DNA of 64,000 nucleotides, taken from the NCBI RefSeq assembly GCF_009741925.1, contig NZ_WPCC01000006.1:48997-112996 (forward strand), given 5' to 3'. Below, one piece after another: positions 61,840 through 64,000 of this stretch (the stretch's first letter is position 1; each line of letters opens with the position of its first letter). Below the pieces are notes generated by a model. That model did no database searches and was not told the DNA's origin. It saw only the letters and a program-made list of their open reading frames with translations. A program made the translations under genes and the position numbers. The stretch comes from Natronomonas sp. CBA1123 (GTDB taxonomy: Archaea; Halobacteriota; Halobacteria; Halobacteriales; Haloarculaceae).

Positions 61840-62238
61840 CTACTCTCTGTCCCGGACGTGGATTCGGGAACCGAGGTACTTCGTGAGGACCTCCGGCACG
61901 TCGTCTGCGTTGAACAGCTCGAGATTCGCCGCGATGGCGTCCTGGAGGGCCTCGTAGTACGCGTCGTCGGTCCGCAACTCCCGAAACTCGACCGACTCGA
62001 CATCCGTCCCGAGCATCTCCTCGGCCAGTTCGCACATGTGGCCGTGGTCGTTCACCTCGCCGCGCCAGAGGTGGTCCCGGAAGAACAGCCAGCCGTCCTC
62101 GCCGGGCGGCGCCGCTCGCTTGAAAAGCGTCGTCTCGACGGTTGCGGGGTCGAGTCGGACCGTCGGGTCCGACGGCGAGAGTCGAAGCCGAACGGCGAAG
62201 ACGTACTCCGCATCGCCCACGTTCTGGGAGTCACCCAT
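61840..62238 (-). CDS. LWR-salt protein
   Basis: A 132-aa member of the LWR-salt family found only in halophilic archaea. The naming motif FFRDHLWRGEVNDHGHMCELA is present (about residues 52-72). The N-terminal strand region (AEYVFAVRLRLSPSDPTVRLDPATVET) and helical C-terminus are typical. The function is unknown. It starts 4 bp after the stop of the PCD gene, so they are probably cotranscribed. Confidence 0.9.
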   Translation of the reverse strand: MGDSQNVGDAEYVFAVRLRLSPSDPTVRLDPATVETTLFKRAAPPGEDGWLFFRDHLWRGEVNDHGHMCELAEEMLGTDVESVEFRELRTDDAYYEALQDAIAANLELFNADDVPEVLTKYLGSRIHVRDRE

Positions 62239-62242
62239 CGTC

Positions 62243-62521
62243 TCAGTCCGCGAGTTCGTTGAACCGCGCGGCGAGGTCGGTGTCGTTTTCGGTGATACCG
62301 CCCGCGTCGTGGGTCGTCAGTCGGACTTCCACCTCCCGCCAGCCGACGGTCATCTCGGGGTGGTGGAACGCCTCCTCGGCGAGGCCGCCCGCTCCGGCGG
62401 CGAAGCCGACGCCTTCGAGATACGAGTCGAACTCGAAGGTGCGAACGATTTCGTCGCCGTCACGTTCCCAGCCCTCCGGTAGTCGACGCTCGATTTCCTC
62501 GTCGGATAGCAGGTCGCTCAT
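62243..62521 (-). CDS. 4a-hydroxytetrahydrobiopterin dehydratase (PCD/DCoH) family
   Basis: A 92-aa pterin-4a-carbinolamine dehydratase-fold protein. The active-site motif is EAFHHPEMTVGWREVEVRLTTHDAGGI (about residues 49-75): two histidines, Pro and a later His-Asp. In organisms without aromatic amino-acid hydroxylases, PCD relatives are linked to molybdopterin enzymes. The moeA pair 1.4 kb away supports that reading but does not prove it. It is followed by the LWR-salt gene. Confidence 0.9.
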   Translation of the reverse strand: MSDLLSDEEIERRLPEGWERDGDEIVRTFEFDSYLEGVGFAAGAGGLAEEAFHHPEMTVGWREVEVRLTTHDAGGITENDTDLAARFNELAD

Positions 62522-62575
62522 GGGCGAGTAATCGGTCTGTGGCCCGATAAAACTACGCGAGCAGCGAGGGGTCGG

Positions 62576-63412
62576 TCAGTCGCCGGCCGGTGCGGCGGCC
62601 GTCGAGCGGGCACCGAGGGCTCGGGTGCGCCGAATCGCCACGAGCGTCAACCCGAAGGCGGCAAACGAGATTGCCAAAATCAGCAGTTGGCCGTCGTTGC
62701 CGAACGCCCGGCGGGCGATGATGAGTTGGGAGACGACGAGCGCGGCGCCGACCCCGCCCGCGTAGGCGACGGCCCGGGCGCCGAGTTCCCGACTCCACAG
62801 CGCGACGAGACACAGTGCGGCGAACATCGCGAAGCCGAGGCCGTAGTAGACGAACTGTGCGATTTCGCCGAAGGCGACGAACAGCCGCGGGGTGAGGCCG
62901 ACCATCACGGGAAAGCCAAGGAGTGCAGCGGTCGCGGCGGTCTGAATCTTCGCGAAGGTCACCTCGGATACGTCGGCGTAGGCCCACACCGTCGCGCCGA
63001 CGAGGAACGCGAGGATGAGCGACGCGAACGTGAAGTGCAGCGTCAACACGACGATGGAGTAGCCGAACACCAACTCGTTTACGAGGACGGTGAACGCCCC
63101 GAAGACGATTTGCACCGGCGTCAACAGCATCGCGGCGAGGGTGGCGAGGCGAATCCGTCGTGAGTGACCGCCGCGCCACGCCGCAATCGTCGACCCGATG
63201 ATGAGGAAGCCGGTTATCATCGCCACCAGTCGGTGGGACCACTCGATGAACGACATGAAGTTCGCCGGGAACAGCCCGAAGACGGCCCCATCGCACAGCG
63301 GCCACCGGGCCTCACAGGTCAGGCCGGCCCCGGACGTGGCCGTGATGACCCCGACGAGTGCCGTGAGCGCCGTCGTGACGGTCGTGACGAGCAACAGCCG
63401 ACGGAAGTCCAT
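62576..63412 (-). CDS. ctaA: Heme A synthase (CtaA/COX15 family), C-terminal heme site incomplete
   Basis: Converts heme O to heme A for cytochrome oxidase in the cytoplasmic membrane, 278 aa, about eight helices. The N-terminal half keeps the catalytic set: C33 and C40 (CEARWPLC), H60 (EWSHRLVA) and H126 (TLHFTFAS). The C-terminal half has no HR-type motif and no membrane histidine, so the second (cofactor heme) site found in bacterial CtaA is missing. It resembles compact archaeal variants in chemistry, but keeps a full-length fold. A TATATA element is 25-30 bp upstream. Confidence 0.9.
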   Translation of the reverse strand: MDFRRLLLVTTVTTALTALVGVITATSGAGLTCEARWPLCDGAVFGLFPANFMSFIEWSHRLVAMITGFLIIGSTIAAWRGGHSRRIRLATLAAMLLTPVQIVFGAFTVLVNELVFGYSIVVLTLHFTFASLILAFLVGATVWAYADVSEVTFAKIQTAATAALLGFPVMVGLTPRLFVAFGEIAQFVYYGLGFAMFAALCLVALWSRELGARAVAYAGGVGAALVVSQLIIARRAFGNDGQLLILAISFAAFGLTLVAIRRTRALGARSTAAAPAGD

Positions 63413-63436
63413 AATCGACGTTCGGTACTACGGGAG

Positions 63437-63442
63437 TATATA
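63437..63442 (-). promoter_or_regulatory. TATATA promoter element of ctaA
   Basis: TATATA lies 25-30 bp before the ctaA ATG on the minus strand in a 135-bp divergent space, the expected leaderless spacing. The malic enzyme start on the other side has its own GCTTTTTGA element about 27 bp upstream. Confidence 0.55.
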
Positions 63443-63547
63443 CCCCCCGAAACCGGACGCTGGCGGGAGCCGACGACCGGTTGGGGCAACGTCTGCCGAA
63501 CTCCTCGGGTTGGGTAGCTTTTTGAGGCCAGTCGACGGGGTACCAGT

Positions 63548-64000
63548 ATGGGACTGGACGAGGATTCACTCGAGTATCACCGGCGGGAGCCGCCGGGGAA
63601 AATCGAGATATCGACGACGAAGCCGACGAACACGCAACGGGACCTCTCGCTTGCGTACTCACCCGGCGTTGCCGCGCCGTGTAACGAAATCGCCGAGGAC
63701 TCCGAGCGGGCGTTCACCTACACGACGAAGGGGAACATGGTGGGCGTCATCTCCAACGGCACCGCGGTGCTCGGATTGGGCGACATCGGCGCGCAGGCGT
63801 CGAAGCCGGTGATGGAGGGGAAAGGCGTGCTGTTCAAGCGCTTCGCCGACATCGAACTCTTCGACATCGAGTTAGACGAGGACGACCCGGCGGCGTTCGC
63901 CGAGGCGGTCGCCATGATGGAACCGACGTTCGGCGGCATCAACATCGAAGATATCTCCGCGCCGGCGTGTTTCGAAATCGAGTCGTTCCTCCGGGAGGAG
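63548..64000 (+). CDS. NADP-dependent malic enzyme (N-terminal part)
   Basis: Oxidative decarboxylation of malate to pyruvate. Only the first 151 residues are in the window; the gene runs off the right edge. The start [18 protein letters not shown], followed by [10 protein letters not shown] and [26 protein letters not shown], is the malic enzyme N-terminal domain, and [21 protein letters not shown] carries the metal-binding Glu-Asp pair. Haloarchaeal malic enzymes often have a C-terminal phosphate-acetyltransferase-like domain; whether this one does cannot be seen. Confidence 0.92.
   Translation, partial: MGLDEDSLEYHRREPPGKIEISTTKPTNTQRDLSLAYSPGVAAPCNEIAEDSERAFTYTTKGNMVGVISNGTAVLGLGDIGAQASKPVMEGKGVLFKRFADIELFDIELDEDDPAAFAEAVAMMEPTFGGINIEDISAPACFEIESFLREE

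Overview
The window is chromosomal DNA from an extremely halophilic archaeon (class Halobacteria). Three things show this: GC-rich sequence with very acidic proteins; archaeal information-processing genes (transcription factor S, deoxyhypusine synthase, RNase P protein 1, Cbf5, the archaeal S10-spc ribosomal cluster and SecY); and halophile markers such as the LWR-salt protein, DUF2150 and many tiny CxxC zinc proteins. Many genes have a TATA-like element about 24-30 bp before the start codon, as expected for leaderless transcripts. The genus cannot be fixed by eye; a Natronomonas or Haloarcula relative is plausible but unproven.

Layout. 0-12.3 kb: a partial ribbon-helix-helix gene, small hypothetical and zinc proteins, deoxyhypusine synthase, a compact minus-strand group (TFS, two zinc proteins, a KaiC-like ATPase, an RFA-P synthase-like GHMP protein), then ilvD, membrane, UspA and DUF5995 genes. 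12.3-13.7 kb: a gene-poor stretch with a truncated cupin, three very small ORFs and tRNA-Pro(GGG). 13.7-17.6 kb: Cbf5, CMP kinase, an EMC3/Oxa1-like DUF106 protein, adenylate kinase and a Tat lipoprotein. 17.7-25.5 kb: a secreted CAP protein and a potassium-uptake block (TrkH, TrkH, TrkA) with an AI-2E-type transporter. 25.6-39.6 kb: one near gap-free 25-gene operon from a SPOUT-type methyltransferase through L3 to L15 and SecY. 39.8-42.0 kb: tRNA-Gly(GCC), an epoxide-hydrolase-like protein, a thiamine-binding protein and DUF2150. 42.1-55.5 kb: two related pilin-like surface proteins flank HMG-CoA synthase, carA, an Lrp regulator and assorted hydrolases and GTPases. 55.6-64 kb: an ABC1 kinase, Hsp20, two moeA genes, HAD, LWR-salt and PCD proteins, heme A synthase and the start of malic enzyme.

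Functional links. The ribosomal operon joins translation to membrane insertion through SecY and, at a distance, DUF106. TrkA is the cytosolic NAD-binding regulator expected for both TrkH channels. The moeA pair, the CPxCG protein and PCD lie close together and may share molybdenum-cofactor metabolism. Lrp lies divergent from carA around a perfect palindrome.

Main oddities: a one-base frameshift near the end of the HMG-CoA synthase gene; a 459-bp intergenic array of about ten consecutive short hairpins bounded by a perfect 14-bp inverted repeat, with a smaller relative after ilvD; a KaiC-like ATPase whose Walker A lysine is gone; a heme A synthase whose C-terminal half lacks both heme-ligand histidines; and a paired TrkH whose gating-loop glycines are replaced. 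No CRISPR array, insertion sequence, rRNA gene or replication origin was seen.
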